NCBI RefSeq assembly: GCF_017303295.1
Contig: NZ_JAFKOK010000017.1
Coordinates: 1 to 64,000, forward strand
Length of the DNA stretch: 64,000 nt
Direction: 5' to 3'
Source of the DNA: Rhodobacter sp. NTK016B
GTDB lineage: Bacteria > Pseudomonadota > Alphaproteobacteria > Rhodobacterales > Rhodobacteraceae
Shown: positions 15,299 to 24,695 of the stretch, piece by piece
Layout of the letters: each line of letters begins with the position of its first letter
How positions within the stretch are numbered: the stretch's first letter is position 1
Position numbers and translations under genes: made by a program
Notes under the pieces: generated by a model
What the model saw: only the letters and a program-made list of their open reading frames with translations
What the model was told of the DNA's origin: nothing
Databases searched by the model: none

Positions 15299-16285
15299 AT
15301 GAAAATCGCGGTATTCGGCGCGGGCGCCATCGGGTGCTTTGTCGGCGGCATGCTGGCTGCGGGCGGTGCCGAGGTAACGCTGATCGGTCGTGAAAGGATA
15401 GCCCCGCTCGTGTCGCGCGGTCTGGTGCTGAGCGATTACCAAGGCGGGCGGGTCGAAACCGGCCCCCTGCGGCTTGCCACCGGGGCCGAAGGCGTCAGCG
15501 GCGCTGACCTAGTGCTCGTCTGCGTGAAAAGCCGCGACACCCAAACCGCTGCGGCGCTGAAACCGTACATGACGCCCGGCACCACGATCATCAGCCTGCA
15601 GAACGGTATCGACAATGCCGCCACGCTGGCCCGCGTTCTGGAACATTCGGTCGTCCCCGGTATGGTTCCCTTCAACGTCGCCTGGCAGGAAAACGGCACG
15701 CTCCACCGCGGGACCGAGGGCACGCTGCATAGCGGGCCGGTGCCCGACGCGGTGCAGGCGGCCTTCACCGCCGCCGGCCTGCCGCTGCTAATCCATGCCG
15801 ACATGGCGCCCGTTCTCTGGGCCAAACTGATGCTCAACCTCAACAACGCGATCAACGCGCTGTCGGGCCTGCCACTGCGGGCTCAACTCGAACAGCGCGA
15901 TTACCGTCGCTGCCTTGCGCTGGCGCAAGAGGAATTCCTGTCGCTGTGTCGCGAGGCCGGTCAGCCCCTCGCCCGCCTCTCGCCCCTGCCCGCACCATGG
16001 ATCCCGCGCGTGCTGCGGCTGCCCGATGCTCTGTTCCGGACAGTGGCGGGACGGATGCTGGCCATCGATCCGCTCGCCCGCTCGTCCATGGCCGACGACC
16101 TGAGCGCGGGCCGCGCGCCCGAACTCGAAGCCCTGAACGGCGCGGTCGCGCGGCTGGCCGAAAGGCTGAGCCGGACCGCGCCGGTCAATGCCCGGCTGAC
16201 CGCGCTGGTGATCGAGGCCGCACGAACCGGCCGAAACCTGAGCGCCTCCGCGCTTCTGGCCGATTTGCGTGACGCTGCCGCGTGA
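15299..16285 (+). CDS. panE: 2-dehydropantoate 2-reductase
   Basis: This 328-residue member of the ketopantoate reductase (PanE/ApbA) family reduces 2-dehydropantoate with NADPH in pantothenate synthesis. The nucleotide-binding motif [12 protein letters not shown] lies at 6-17, and the conserved lysine context [18 protein letters not shown] is the catalytic and substrate-binding segment. The length is normal. GGGAAGAG precedes the ATG. The gene is divergent from dapF and is followed by composite copy 4 of the dispersed element. Paralogues of the family can act on other 2-oxo acids, so the pathway assignment is likely but not certain. Confidence 0.88.
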   Translation: MKIAVFGAGAIGCFVGGMLAAGGAEVTLIGRERIAPLVSRGLVLSDYQGGRVETGPLRLATGAEGVSGADLVLVCVKSRDTQTAAALKPYMTPGTTIISLQNGIDNAATLARVLEHSVVPGMVPFNVAWQENGTLHRGTEGTLHSGPVPDAVQAAFTAAGLPLLIHADMAPVLWAKLMLNLNNAINALSGLPLRAQLEQRDYRRCLALAQEEFLSLCREAGQPLARLSPLPAPWIPRVLRLPDALFRTVAGRMLAIDPLARSSMADDLSAGRAPELEALNGAVARLAERLSRTAPVNARLTALVIEAARTGRNLSASALLADLRDAAA

Positions 16286-16299
16286 GCGGGGGCGGCGGC

Positions 16300-16460
16300 C
16301 CCCGCACCCCCGCCCGGGGGAGAGGCACGCCCCTTCCCCGGCCCCCCTTCGGTGGATATTTGGAGAACAAAGATGGGGCGTTAAGACGGCGTTAACCGCG
16401 CATCTTTAATCCCTAAATATCCCGGGGGGTGAGCGCGCAGCGCGAGGGGGCAGAGCCCCC
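16300..16460. repeat. 3'-end intergenic element, copy 4 (bidirectional)
   Basis: This composite lies between the convergent panE and HAD phosphatase genes. The plus half (16401-16460) has CATCTTTAATCC, AAATATCC, hairpin 1 built on GCGC/GCGC and hairpin 2 GGGGGC-AGA-GCCCCC. The minus half reads CATCTTTGTTCTCC, AAATATCC and then a G-rich stretch. The outer arms GGATATTT (16354) and AAATATCC (16422) are inverted, with GTTAA-containing spacers between, exactly as in copy 3. Confidence 0.78.
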
Positions 16461-16487
16461 ATGCCGTATACCGCAGGCACACCCTGC

Positions 16488-17087
16488 TTACAGCAGCCCC
16501 TCGGCCACCAAGGCCCGCTCCAGCCGCGCGGGCCCGTCGAACAGATGCGTGCGCCAGCCGGCGGCCCGGGCACCGGCGATGTTCGGGGCGCTGTCGTCGA
16601 TAAACAGGCAATCCCCGGGCCGGGCGCCGGTTCTGTCGGTCAGCGCTTCGAAAATCCGGCGGTCGGGTTTGATGATCCGCATTTGCCCCGAAACCAGCGT
16701 CACGTCGAAAACCTGCCCCAGCCGGGGATGCAGGCGCAGGGCCTCAGGCCATGTCTCGGCGGAGAAATTGGTGATCGCGTGGATCGGGTGACCCTGTGCC
16801 CGCAACAGGTCGATCAGGGCGAAGCTCCCATCGATCTGCCGGGCGATGGCGCGGGGAAACAGCGTGGGATAGCGCGCCAGCAGGGCGCTGTCGGCGGCAT
16901 CGTCCAGCTCCGCCGCAAGCTCGGCAAAGGGCGTTCCGGCATCGCCGCGCAGATTCCGGCTCGCGAAGTCGATGCGCGACAGGAAAGCGTCGGCCTTGTC
17001 GCGCCCGCCGAGTTCGGGCGCGAAAGCGGCCACCGGGTCGAATTCGATCAGTACATTGCCGATGTCGAAGACAACATGGGTGACCAC
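16488..17087 (-). CDS. HAD-superfamily hydrolase (YihX-like)
   Basis: This 199-residue HAD phosphatase carries motif I as FDIGNVLIEFD with Asp8; the usual second Asp is Gly10, as in YihX (alpha-D-glucose-1-phosphate phosphatase). Motif III/IV GDCLFIDDSAPNIAGA is complete with paired aspartates. The cap is a small helical insertion. The start is GTG, 14 bases after the pheS stop, with AAAGGC as a possible ribosome binding site, so it is likely co-transcribed with pheS. Substrate assignment to a sugar phosphate is inference from the YihX similarity. Confidence 0.85.
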   Translation of the reverse strand: MVTHVVFDIGNVLIEFDPVAAFAPELGGRDKADAFLSRIDFASRNLRGDAGTPFAELAAELDDAADSALLARYPTLFPRAIARQIDGSFALIDLLRAQGHPIHAITNFSAETWPEALRLHPRLGQVFDVTLVSGQMRIIKPDRRIFEALTDRTGARPGDCLFIDDSAPNIAGARAAGWRTHLFDGPARLERALVAEGLL

Positions 17088-17101
17088 CGGCGGCGCGCCT
17101 T

Positions 17102-18163
17102 TCAGCCCGCGTGCACGCTCGGCGCTTCCAGCGCGCCGAAGCCGTAATGGCGCAGCCAGCGCAGGTCGCTTTCAAAGAACGCGCGCAGATCGGGGATGCC
17201 GTATTTCAGCATCGCCATGCGGTCGATGCCCATGCCGAAGGCAAAGCCCTGCCATTTGTCCGGGTCGATCCCGCCCGCTTGCAGCACCTTGGGATGCATC
17301 ATCCCCGAGCCCAGCACTTCGAGCCAGCCATCGCCTTCGCCCACGCGCAGCTGGCCGCCTTCCCACGAACACTGGATATCGACCTCGGCCGAGGGTTCGG
17401 TGAAGGGGAAGTGCGAGGCGCGGAAGCGCGTGCGGACCTTGGTGCCGAAGAAGGCGGTGAAGAATTCCTCGAGCACCCATTTCAGGTTGGCCATCGAGAT
17501 ATCCTCGCCGATAGCCATACCTTCGACCTGATGGAACATCGGCGTATGCGTCAGGTCCATATCCATCCGGTAGACCCGGCCCGGCGCGATCACGCGGATC
17601 GGCGCGCCCTGATCCTGCATCGCGCGGATCTGCACCGGCGAGGTATGCGTGCGCAGCACGTGCGGCGGACGATCGTCACCCTCGGCCCGGTGCATGAAGA
17701 AGGTATCATGCTCTTGCCGCGCGGGGTGTTCGGGCGCGATATTGAGCGCGTCGAAATTGTACCAGTCGGTCTCGATCTGCGGCCCTTCGGCGACGCGAAA
17801 ACCCATATCGGCGAAGATCGCCGTGACCTCTTCGGTCACCTGACTGACCGGGTGGATCGTGCCGCGCGCACGGTGGCGGGCGGGCAGCGTCACATCCAGC
17901 CATTCAGCCTTGAGCCGCTCGTCGAGCGCCGCGTCTTCCAGCGCCGCCTTCTTCGCGCGCAGGGCGGTGTCCAGCTCGTTGCGCAATTCGTTGAGCGCCT
18001 TGCCCACGGTCTGACGCTCTTCGGGCGACATCTGGCCCAGTTCGCGCATCTTCAGGCTGATCTCGCCCTTCTTGCCAAGCGCGGCGAGGCGTACCTCTTC
18101 CAGCGCCGCCTGATCGGCAGCGCCCGAGATACGGGCAAGATAGGTTTCGCGCAGGTCTTGCAT
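17102..18163 (-). CDS. pheS: phenylalanyl-tRNA synthetase alpha subunit
   Basis: This 353-residue protein is the catalytic alpha subunit of bacterial phenylalanyl-tRNA synthetase, which charges tRNA-Phe as an alpha2-beta2 enzyme. An N-terminal coiled coil (about 1-90) binds tRNA and the class II core follows, with motif 3 near [12 protein letters not shown] at the C terminus. The partner pheT is not adjacent: a HAD gene follows and a divergent MFS gene lies upstream. The rplT-rpmI genes often found upstream are also missing. No leader peptide of Phe codons was recognised upstream. Confidence 0.96.
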   Translation of the reverse strand: MQDLRETYLARISGAADQAALEEVRLAALGKKGEISLKMRELGQMSPEERQTVGKALNELRNELDTALRAKKAALEDAALDERLKAEWLDVTLPARHRARGTIHPVSQVTEEVTAIFADMGFRVAEGPQIETDWYNFDALNIAPEHPARQEHDTFFMHRAEGDDRPPHVLRTHTSPVQIRAMQDQGAPIRVIAPGRVYRMDMDLTHTPMFHQVEGMAIGEDISMANLKWVLEEFFTAFFGTKVRTRFRASHFPFTEPSAEVDIQCSWEGGQLRVGEGDGWLEVLGSGMMHPKVLQAGGIDPDKWQGFAFGMGIDRMAMLKYGIPDLRAFFESDLRWLRHYGFGALEAPSVHAG

Positions 18164-18351
18164 GACGACGGCCTCCAGAATTCGAGACTTCTGCTATCCG
18201 TGACGTGGCGTGATTGCAAGCGCGGGCGGGGCCAAGCGGGGTTGTTGACGCAAGGGCGGCGCGCCACCATGCCGCCCTGCCCCCGCCGGGTGTCACTGGG
18301 CGACCACCGTGCGACCACCGTGCGACCGGCAAACATCGTGGAGGACCCCGA

Positions 18352-19521
18352 ATGACGCGCCGCGAGGCCAATCCGTGGCTGGTTCTGACCGGCCTGTCGC
18401 TGGGCGTGCTGGTCACGAACGGGTTCGGGCGCTTTGCCTATGGCCTGATCCTGCCCGCGATGCGTGCCGATCTGGACTGGAGCTATGCGCAGGCAGGCTG
18501 GCTCAACACCGCGAATGCGCTGGGCTATATCGCCGGGGCGGTGGGCACGATGCTGGCGCTACGCCGCATGGCCCCGGCCCGGCTGTTCGCAATCGGTCTG
18601 GCGGTGACGGCTTTGTCGCTGGTGGCGACGGGCCTCGTGCCCGCCCTGTGGTGGCAAAGCCTGTGGCGTTTCCTGACCGGCCTGTTCGGCGCGTTGTCCT
18701 TTTCGACCGCCGGGGCACTGGCCGCCCGGCTCTGGGCCGAGGATCCGCGCCGTAACGCCTTGGGGATCGGCATCCTGTTCGGCTCAGGCGGGGGCTCGGC
18801 CATCGTTCTGTGCGGCGCCACGCTGCCCGCGATGCTCAGCGGCTGGGGCGACGCCGCCTGGCCCTGGGCATGGCTGATCGTGGGGGGCTTGAGCCTTGCC
18901 TGCCTGCCGCTGGGCTTGTGGGCGGCGTGGCGCGCGCCTGTCGTCCCGCGCCGCAAGGCTGACGCCCCGCCCCTGCCGCTGGCGGCGATGACGGCACAAT
19001 TCGTCGGCTATGCCGGGTTCGGGCTGGGCTATATCGTCTATCTGACCTTCCTGTCGTCATGGATGCGCGAACAGGCGGCGGGCACGCTGCAGGTCGCGCT
19101 GGTCTGGATTCTGCTGGGCGGCTGCATCACCCTCTCGCCGCTCTTGTGGCGCGGGATCTTCGCCCGCCACGCCTCAGGGCGCCCGCTGGCACTGGTGCTC
19201 TGCGCGATCGCGGCGGGTTCGGCGCTGCCGGTGCTCTGGCCGGGGGTGGCCGGTCTGGTCGTCTCGGCCACGATCTTCGGGTTGAGCGTCTTCATGGCGC
19301 CGCCCGCGATCACCAATTTCACACGCCAGAACCTGCCCGCAGAAAGCTGGGGCTCTGCTATCAGCCTTTTTACGGTGATCTTCGCCGTGGCCCAGACCGT
19401 CGGGCCCTATGCAGCGGGCTGGCTGGGCGACCGGACCGGCAGCATCGGCCCCAGCCTGCTGGCCGCTGCAGCGCTCCTTCTGCTCGGCGCGCTGGCGGCG
19501 TCGCGCCAGAAGGCGCTTTAG
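18352..19521 (+). CDS. MFS transporter, YbfB/YjiJ-type
   Basis: This 389-residue inner-membrane permease has about 12 hydrophobic segments and belongs to the YbfB/YjiJ (DUF1228-like) branch of the major facilitator superfamily. The N terminus, NGFGRFAYGLILPAMRADL, is typical of that branch. It stands divergent from pheS, with a tandem 9-base repeat (GACCACCGT twice, 18302-18320) in the gap. The substrate is unknown; uptake of small organic solutes is possible. Confidence 0.85.
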   Translation: MTRREANPWLVLTGLSLGVLVTNGFGRFAYGLILPAMRADLDWSYAQAGWLNTANALGYIAGAVGTMLALRRMAPARLFAIGLAVTALSLVATGLVPALWWQSLWRFLTGLFGALSFSTAGALAARLWAEDPRRNALGIGILFGSGGGSAIVLCGATLPAMLSGWGDAAWPWAWLIVGGLSLACLPLGLWAAWRAPVVPRRKADAPPLPLAAMTAQFVGYAGFGLGYIVYLTFLSSWMREQAAGTLQVALVWILLGGCITLSPLLWRGIFARHASGRPLALVLCAIAAGSALPVLWPGVAGLVVSATIFGLSVFMAPPAITNFTRQNLPAESWGSAISLFTVIFAVAQTVGPYAAGWLGDRTGSIGPSLLAAAALLLLGALAASRQKAL

Positions 19522-19612
19522 ACGCCCGCTCACGCATTTGTCATCGCCGCGCGGCAACGAACGGGCGCGCGCATCCGTATCGCAGGGAAACCCGTCCCAA
19601 GCGGAGCGCCCG

Positions 19613-20326
19613 ATGGACATCCTTCTCGGCTATCTCGCAGGCGTCCTTACGCTGCTCAATCCCTGCGTCCTGCCGGTCCTGCCGATCGTGTTGGCCTCCG
19701 CCGGGGCCGGGGATCGCCGCGGCCCGCTTTTCCTGATGGCGGGCATGTCGGCCAGCTTCGTCCTTCTCGGCCTCGCGCTCGCCCGGCTCGGCCCCGCGCT
19801 GGGCCTGCGCCCCGAAAGCGTCGAGGCCGCCGCCGCGCTGGCGATGATCGGCTTCGGGCTCGTCCTTCTGGTGCCCGCGCTCAATACCCGCTTCGCCTCG
19901 GCCACGACCGGGTTCGCCGCCCGCGCCGATGCGGGTTTCGCGCAGCTTGACCACGCCCGGCCCTGGAATATGGCGCTGGGCGGCGCGCTTCTGGGGGCGG
20001 TCTGGTCGCCCTGTATCGGCCCTACGCTGGGCGGCGCCATCGCGCTCGCCTCGACGGGCGACAATCTCGTGCTGGCCGGGGCGATCATGCTGGCCTTCGC
20101 GGCGGGCGTGTCCACCATCATGCTCGCATTGGCTTACGGTGCGCGCGAGGCGCTCGCGCGCCGCGCCACCCTGCTGCGCCGCCTCTCGGCCCGCGCCAAG
20201 CCGGTGATCGGCATCAGCTTCGTGCTCATTGGCACCGCGCTCTGGTTCGGCCTGCACAAACGCCTTGAATTCTGGGCCATCCAGACGCTGCCCGACTGGT
20301 TCAACGACCTCTCCATCCTGATCTGA
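19613..20326 (+). CDS. CcdA-type membrane electron-transfer protein
   Basis: This 237-residue protein has six predicted transmembrane segments and the two conserved cysteines of the CcdA/DsbD-beta family, in LLNPCVLP (Cys18) and WSPCIGPTLG. Such proteins carry reducing equivalents from cytoplasmic thioredoxin to periplasmic partners. The start MDILLGYLAGVLTLLNPC is normal. The next gene, 20 bp downstream, encodes an exported thioredoxin-fold protein that is the likely partner. Whether this pair serves cytochrome c maturation, methionine sulfoxide repair or sulfur oxidation is not shown. Confidence 0.88.
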   Translation: MDILLGYLAGVLTLLNPCVLPVLPIVLASAGAGDRRGPLFLMAGMSASFVLLGLALARLGPALGLRPESVEAAAALAMIGFGLVLLVPALNTRFASATTGFAARADAGFAQLDHARPWNMALGGALLGAVWSPCIGPTLGGAIALASTGDNLVLAGAIMLAFAAGVSTIMLALAYGAREALARRATLLRRLSARAKPVIGISFVLIGTALWFGLHKRLEFWAIQTLPDWFNDLSILI

Positions 20327-20346
20327 CCCCAAACCGGAGCCTTGCC

Positions 20347-20748
20347 ATGTTCAGACGCGATTTCCTGATGCTCACTGCCGCCGCCAGCCTGATGCCGCTG
20401 GGCGCGCAGGCGCAATTCGTCCCCTATGCGCCCGGCCTTGCCGAAGACGCCATGCAGCGCGGCGACCGGATCATCCTCGATTTCTACGCCACATGGTGTT
20501 CGACCTGCGCGCGCCAGCAGCGCGTGATGGAGGAGCTTCGCGCGCAGAACCCGGCCTATGACCAGAACCTCACGCTGATCCACGTGGACTGGGACGATTA
20601 CGGTGACAGCGAACTCTCGCGCCGCTTCAACGTGCCGCGCCGCTCGACCATCATCGCGCTCAAGGGCGAACGGGAACTCGGCCGCACCGTCGCGGGCACC
20701 TCGGTCTCGGACATCCGGGCGCTCTTCGACCTCGCCCTCACCGCCTGA
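20347..20748 (+). CDS. periplasmic thioredoxin-like protein
   Basis: This 133-residue protein has an N-terminal signal ([22 protein letters not shown], with a twin Arg but without full Tat consensus) and a thioredoxin domain with the active site WCSTC (Cys51, Cys54). The pattern resembles the gamma domain of DsbD or SoxW-like proteins. It follows the CcdA-type gene at 20 bp, so the two likely form one electron-transfer module in which CcdA reduces this protein. Copy 5 of the dispersed element begins 12 bases after the stop. Confidence 0.88.
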   Translation: MFRRDFLMLTAAASLMPLGAQAQFVPYAPGLAEDAMQRGDRIILDFYATWCSTCARQQRVMEELRAQNPAYDQNLTLIHVDWDDYGDSELSRRFNVPRRSTIIALKGERELGRTVAGTSVSDIRALFDLALTA

Positions 20749-20760
20749 GGGCCGCCGCCC

Positions 20761-20830
20761 CATCTTTAATCCCCAAATATCCCGGGGGGTGAGCGCGACT
20801 GCGCGAGGGGGGCGAGCAGCCCCCCTTACC
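20761..20830 (+). repeat. 3'-end intergenic element, copy 5
   Basis: The copy lies downstream of the thioredoxin-like gene and upstream of pyrB, on the same strand as both. Box A is exact (CATCTTTAATCC, AAATATCC). Hairpin 1 uses GCGC/GCGC arms and hairpin 2 is GGGGGGC-GAGCA-GCCCCCC. It is the only copy between co-directional genes whose flanks are both visible. Confidence 0.78.
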
Positions 20831-20899
20831 CCTTGCCCGCGCGCGCGCCGGTTTCTATACCCCGAGGACCCAGTCCCGAGACCGCAAAGCGAGGCCCCC

Positions 20900-21841
20900 A
20901 TGACCTATACGCACCGCCATCTTCTCGGGATCGAGCCGCTTCACTCGGCCGAGATCACCACGATGCTCGATCTGGCCGAGACCTATGTCGAGCAGAACCG
21001 CTCGGGCGACAAGCATTCCGACACGCTGCGCGGTCTCACCCAGATCAACATGTTCTTCGAGAATTCGACCCGCACGCAGGCCTCGTTCGAACTGGCCGGA
21101 AAGCGGCTGGGCGCGGACGTGATGAACATGTCGATGCAGACCTCGTCGGTGAAAAAGGGCGAGACGCTGATCGACACGGCGCTGACGCTCAACGCCATGC
21201 ATCCCGATCTTCTGGTCGTGCGCCATCCCAATTCCGGCGCCGTCGACCTTCTGGCCCAGAAGGTGAATTGCGCGGTGCTGAACGCGGGCGACGGGCGGCA
21301 CGAACACCCCACGCAGGCGCTGCTCGACGCTCTGACGATCCGCCGGAAGAAAGGCCGCCTGCATCGCCTGACCGTCGCCATCTGCGGCGATATCGCCCAT
21401 AGCCGCGTCGCGCGCTCGAACCTGATCTTGTTGGGCAAGATGGAGAACCGCGTGCGCCTGATCGGCCCGCCGACGCTGATGCCCTCGGGCGTCGCGGAAT
21501 TCGGCTGCGAGGTTTATGACGACATGAAAAAGGGGCTCGAAGGCGCCGATGTCGTGATGATGCTGCGGCTGCAGAAAGAGCGGATGGATGGCGGCTTCAT
21601 CCCGTCCGAGCGCGAGTATTACCACCGCTATGGTCTCGATGCCGAGAAGCTCGCCTTCGCCAAGGACGATGCCATCGTCATGCATCCCGGCCCGATGAAC
21701 CGGGGCGTCGAGATCGACGGCACGATTGCCGACGACATCAACCGCTCGGTCATTCAGGAACAGGTCGAGATGGGCGTGGCTGTGCGGATGGCGGCGATGG
21801 ATCTGCTGGCGCGCAACCTGCGTGCCGCGCGCGCGGCGTGA
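20900..21841 (+). CDS. pyrB: aspartate carbamoyltransferase catalytic subunit
   Basis: This 313-residue ATCase catalytic chain makes N-carbamoyl-aspartate for pyrimidine synthesis. The carbamoyl phosphate motif [11 protein letters not shown] (near 50-60) and the substrate motif [14 protein letters not shown] are both present. The reading frame extends upstream through copy 5, but the ATG giving [11 protein letters not shown] is the family start, with a GAGG site upstream. No pyrC or pyrI lies downstream; instead the first of three paralogous membrane proteins starts with GTG overlapping the pyrB stop. Confidence 0.96.
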   Translation: MTYTHRHLLGIEPLHSAEITTMLDLAETYVEQNRSGDKHSDTLRGLTQINMFFENSTRTQASFELAGKRLGADVMNMSMQTSSVKKGETLIDTALTLNAMHPDLLVVRHPNSGAVDLLAQKVNCAVLNAGDGRHEHPTQALLDALTIRRKKGRLHRLTVAICGDIAHSRVARSNLILLGKMENRVRLIGPPTLMPSGVAEFGCEVYDDMKKGLEGADVVMMLRLQKERMDGGFIPSEREYYHRYGLDAEKLAFAKDDAIVMHPGPMNRGVEIDGTIADDINRSVIQEQVEMGVAVRMAAMDLLARNLRAARAA

Positions 21842-22404
21842 CGGCGGCGGCGCTCGACAACGGCCCGGAGGCGGGCTGGCAGGCGCGGCTTGAACCGGGC
21901 GAGACGCTGTTGTGGCAGGGCCGCCCCGACGGACGGCTGGTTTTTGTCTGGCGTCACGCGGTCGAGGCGGTTCTGGCCGCAGGCTTCAGCTTCGGCACGC
22001 TGATCCTTGTGGGAATGTTCTTGCTGCTGCTGCCGCAGCTCGTCGCGCTGGCCGTCCTGCCGGGCGTGGTGTTCTTCGGGCTGATGGCGTTCTTCCTCGG
22101 GCCGTGGATGCATCTGCGCGATGCCTATCGGCGGCGCAACACGCGCTATGCCCTGACCACCCGCCGCGCCATCGTCGCGCAATCCGACCGTAACGGCCGG
22201 GTCGCCGTGCGCAGTTTCCCGATTTCGCCCGATTCGCCCATCGGCACCGCGTGGGACAGCGTCACCTTCGCCCGGATGCGGGTCCGTCGCGGCGGGCGCA
22301 GTCAGGATCTGGATATCGGGTTCGAGCGGATCGGCGAGGATGCCAAGCTGGTCCATGATCACCTTCTGGCGATCAAGCGCGGGCAGATCGCCGGGCTGAC
22401 TTGA
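21838..22404 (+). CDS. membrane protein, paralogue 1 of 3
   Basis: This 188-residue protein starts with GTG and overlaps the pyrB stop by 4 bases. It opens with the motif [11 protein letters not shown], has two transmembrane segments (about 40-85) and then a beta-rich part (about 100-180) that resembles bacterial PH-like domains: [12 protein letters not shown] is the counterpart of WYTLTDRAAF in paralogues 2 and 3. It is the most divergent of the three. The function is unknown; membrane topology with a cytoplasmic beta domain is inferred. Confidence 0.8.
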   Translation: MTAAALDNGPEAGWQARLEPGETLLWQGRPDGRLVFVWRHAVEAVLAAGFSFGTLILVGMFLLLLPQLVALAVLPGVVFFGLMAFFLGPWMHLRDAYRRRNTRYALTTRRAIVAQSDRNGRVAVRSFPISPDSPIGTAWDSVTFARMRVRRGGRSQDLDIGFERIGEDAKLVHDHLLAIKRGQIAGLT

Positions 22405-22456
22405 TCGCCCCCCGGCCCCGCGCGAAGCTGGGCGCCCGATCTGATGCAGGTAGCCG

Positions 22457-23062
22457 ATGACGAACCCGCCCCCCGGCTGGGAAAGCCTTCTCGAAACCGG
22501 CGAACGGATCCTGTGGCAGGGACGCCCCGGCACCGGGATCATCTGGCGCGATATCGGGCAGGCGCAGTCAAGGATCGGGCTGTTCGTTCTGGGCATCGTG
22601 ACGATGTTCCTCGGCGCCGCGCCGTCGATCCTGCCGCCCTTCTCGGCGGGTTGGCTGCAGGCCGGGCTGAGCGTCACGATCTGGATCACAACGGCGCTCG
22701 TCTGGCTGGGCGCGCTCTATTTCGCAATCGGGCGGCTGGTTCTGGATGCGTGGATCCGGAGGGGGACGTGGTACACGCTGACCGACCGCGCGGCTTTCGT
22801 TGCGATCGAGGTCTTCGGTCGCCGCATGCTGCGCCGATACGGCACCGACGACATGCGCGGAATCGCGCTTGAGAAAGGCGCGCGGGGGCGGCCCGGCAAT
22901 GTCTGGTTCGCGCAGGAGCGTTTCACCTACACCACCCGCTCGGGTCAGGGCGCCGCCAACCGCCAGCATACCGAATACCAGCGCGTGGGGTTTCGTCGCA
23001 TCGCCGAAGCCGAAACGGTCTACGCGCTGATGGCGCCGCATCGAAAGGCCGTGAACGGCTGA
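22457..23062 (+). CDS. membrane protein, paralogue 2 of 3
   Basis: This 201-residue protein is a clear paralogue of the genes on both sides. It shares GERILWQGRPG near residue 22, two central membrane segments (about 35-95), WYTLTDRAAFVAIEVFG and a closing GFRRIAEAETVYALM. A short AGG precedes the ATG, and 52 bp separate it from paralogue 1. The WYTLTDRAAF motif is shared with paralogue 3 almost exactly, so those two are the closer pair. No catalytic residues are recognised. A PH-like lipid- or protein-binding module at the membrane is the best guess. Confidence 0.8.
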   Translation: MTNPPPGWESLLETGERILWQGRPGTGIIWRDIGQAQSRIGLFVLGIVTMFLGAAPSILPPFSAGWLQAGLSVTIWITTALVWLGALYFAIGRLVLDAWIRRGTWYTLTDRAAFVAIEVFGRRMLRRYGTDDMRGIALEKGARGRPGNVWFAQERFTYTTRSGQGAANRQHTEYQRVGFRRIAEAETVYALMAPHRKAVNG

Positions 23063-23146
23063 GCAAGCCGCGCTTTGCGCTTGATCGCCCCCGAGGAACG
23101 CGGCACCGTCGCGCGATATTTCCGGCGATTTCAAGTGAGACGATTG

Positions 23147-23782
23147 ATGAACAAGATACCGGCGGGCTGGGAAGGCATCCTGGACGAGGGCGAGCAGATC
23201 CTGTGGCAGGGCCGCCCCGACCCAAGGCTGCGGGTCGGAGATTTCTTCGGCTTCCGGCTATTCTTCGCGCTCTTCTTTACCGGCTTCGCGGTTTTGTGGA
23301 TCAGCGCTGCGCGCTGGATGAATCCGGGCGACGGGTTCGATTTCTTCCCGCTTTTCGGCGTGCCCTTCGTGCTGATCGGGCTCTACATGATGATCGGCGC
23401 GCCGATCTGGGACGCCCATATCCGGCGCAACACATGGTACACGCTGACCGACCGCGCGGCCTTTATCGCCACCGACCTGCGCGGCAAGCGCAAGCTCGAG
23501 CGGCACGGTCTTGAAGACCTGAACGCCCTGTCGCTGGTCGAGGGCAATCCCGGCACCATCTGGCTGCGCCGCGAAACCACGAGCTACACGACAACCACGT
23601 CGCATCGCAGCGTGCCGGCTCCGGGCGTCGTACCCGGCAGTCCGGGCGGTGTGGGAGGGCGCCGACGCCGGAACCGCACGACGACAACCTATAAGGGTTT
23701 CGAGCGGATCGCCGATGCGCGCCGGGTCTACGGGCTGCTCATGCGCGCGAAGAATGCCCGCAAAACCGACAGCGAAGATTGA
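23147..23782 (+). CDS. membrane protein, paralogue 3 of 3
   Basis: This 211-residue protein repeats the plan of the two genes upstream: GEQILWQGRPD, two membrane segments, WYTLTDRAAFIAT and a final FERIADARRVYGLL. It differs by an inserted Gly/Pro/Arg-rich and Thr-rich loop (about 165-190, including VVPGSPGGVGG). A longer ORF start at 23075 has no ribosome binding site and is not supported by the paralogues. It is 84 bp after paralogue 2. Its function is unknown. Confidence 0.8.
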   Translation: MNKIPAGWEGILDEGEQILWQGRPDPRLRVGDFFGFRLFFALFFTGFAVLWISAARWMNPGDGFDFFPLFGVPFVLIGLYMMIGAPIWDAHIRRNTWYTLTDRAAFIATDLRGKRKLERHGLEDLNALSLVEGNPGTIWLRRETTSYTTTTSHRSVPAPGVVPGSPGGVGGRRRRNRTTTTYKGFERIADARRVYGLLMRAKNARKTDSED

Positions 23783-23872
23783 CCGCCCGGCGCGGCGGCG
23801 GAATGGAAAATTCCCCGCCCCGCGCGACGGCAGCCCTTGCTGGTCCGGGGCCCCGCCCCTACATCGGAGGGC

Positions 23873-24682
23873 ATGAAATACGCCCTCTCCCTGCCCGCGC
23901 GCCTGATGCAGCGTCCGCCGCGGGTAAATCTCGTTCGCCTACAAGGCATGATCGCGGCAGGGGGTCGGGGACGGCTGTCTGACGAAAGTGTCGGCCCGCT
24001 GTTGCAACGCGCCTTCAAGACCGGCAAGCCGCGCGCGGTCGGGCTGCTGATCAATTCGCCCGGCGGCTCGCCGGTGCAATCGGCGCTGATCGGCGCCCGA
24101 ATCCGGCGGCTGAGCGACGAGACCGGCGTGCCGGTCCACGCCTTTGTCGAGGATGCGGCAGCATCGGGCGGCTACTGGATCGCCTCGGCGGCCGACGACA
24201 TCACCTGCGACGCGGCCTCGATCGTGGGGTCCATCGGCGTGATCGCCGCCAGCTTCGGGCTGGATCAGGCGATTGGCCGGATCGGCGTCGAACGGCGGGT
24301 GCACACCGCCGGGCGCTCGAAAAGCCAGCTTGATCCGTTCCAGCCGGAAAACCCCGACGATGTCGCGCGGCTCAATGACCTGCTCGAACAGATGCACGGC
24401 GTGTTCATCGACCATGTGAAGGCCCGGCGCGGCGCGAAGCTGAACACCGAAACCGACCTGTTCGACGGGCGCTTCTGGCTGGGCGATCAGGCGGTGCGGC
24501 TGGGCCTTGCCGATGCCATCGGCCATGCCACCCCGGTGCTGAAGGCGCGCTACGGCGAGAAAACCCGGTTCCGCGTCTTCGGGCCGCGCAAGCGGCTGTT
24601 GTCGCGCGTGGGGCTGTCGCTGGCGCAGGATGCGCTGGGCGGTATCGAGGAAGCGGCGCTCTGGGCGCGGCTGGGATTGTGA
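23873..24682 (+). CDS. S49 family serine protease (SppA-like)
   Basis: This 269-residue protein is a short S49 peptidase of the SppA C-terminal-domain type, without a membrane anchor at the chosen start. The Ser-Lys dyad is Ser98 in DAAASGGYWIA and Lys150 in GRSKSQLDPF, with LLINSPGGSP before it. Such enzymes cut signal-peptide remnants or other peptides in the membrane. GGAGGGC precedes the ATG. It is followed at 13 bp by a small zinc-ribbon membrane protein. Confidence 0.9.
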   Translation: MKYALSLPARLMQRPPRVNLVRLQGMIAAGGRGRLSDESVGPLLQRAFKTGKPRAVGLLINSPGGSPVQSALIGARIRRLSDETGVPVHAFVEDAAASGGYWIASAADDITCDAASIVGSIGVIAASFGLDQAIGRIGVERRVHTAGRSKSQLDPFQPENPDDVARLNDLLEQMHGVFIDHVKARRGAKLNTETDLFDGRFWLGDQAVRLGLADAIGHATPVLKARYGEKTRFRVFGPRKRLLSRVGLSLAQDALGGIEEAALWARLGL

Positions 24683-24695
24683 GGACGCATCCGAC

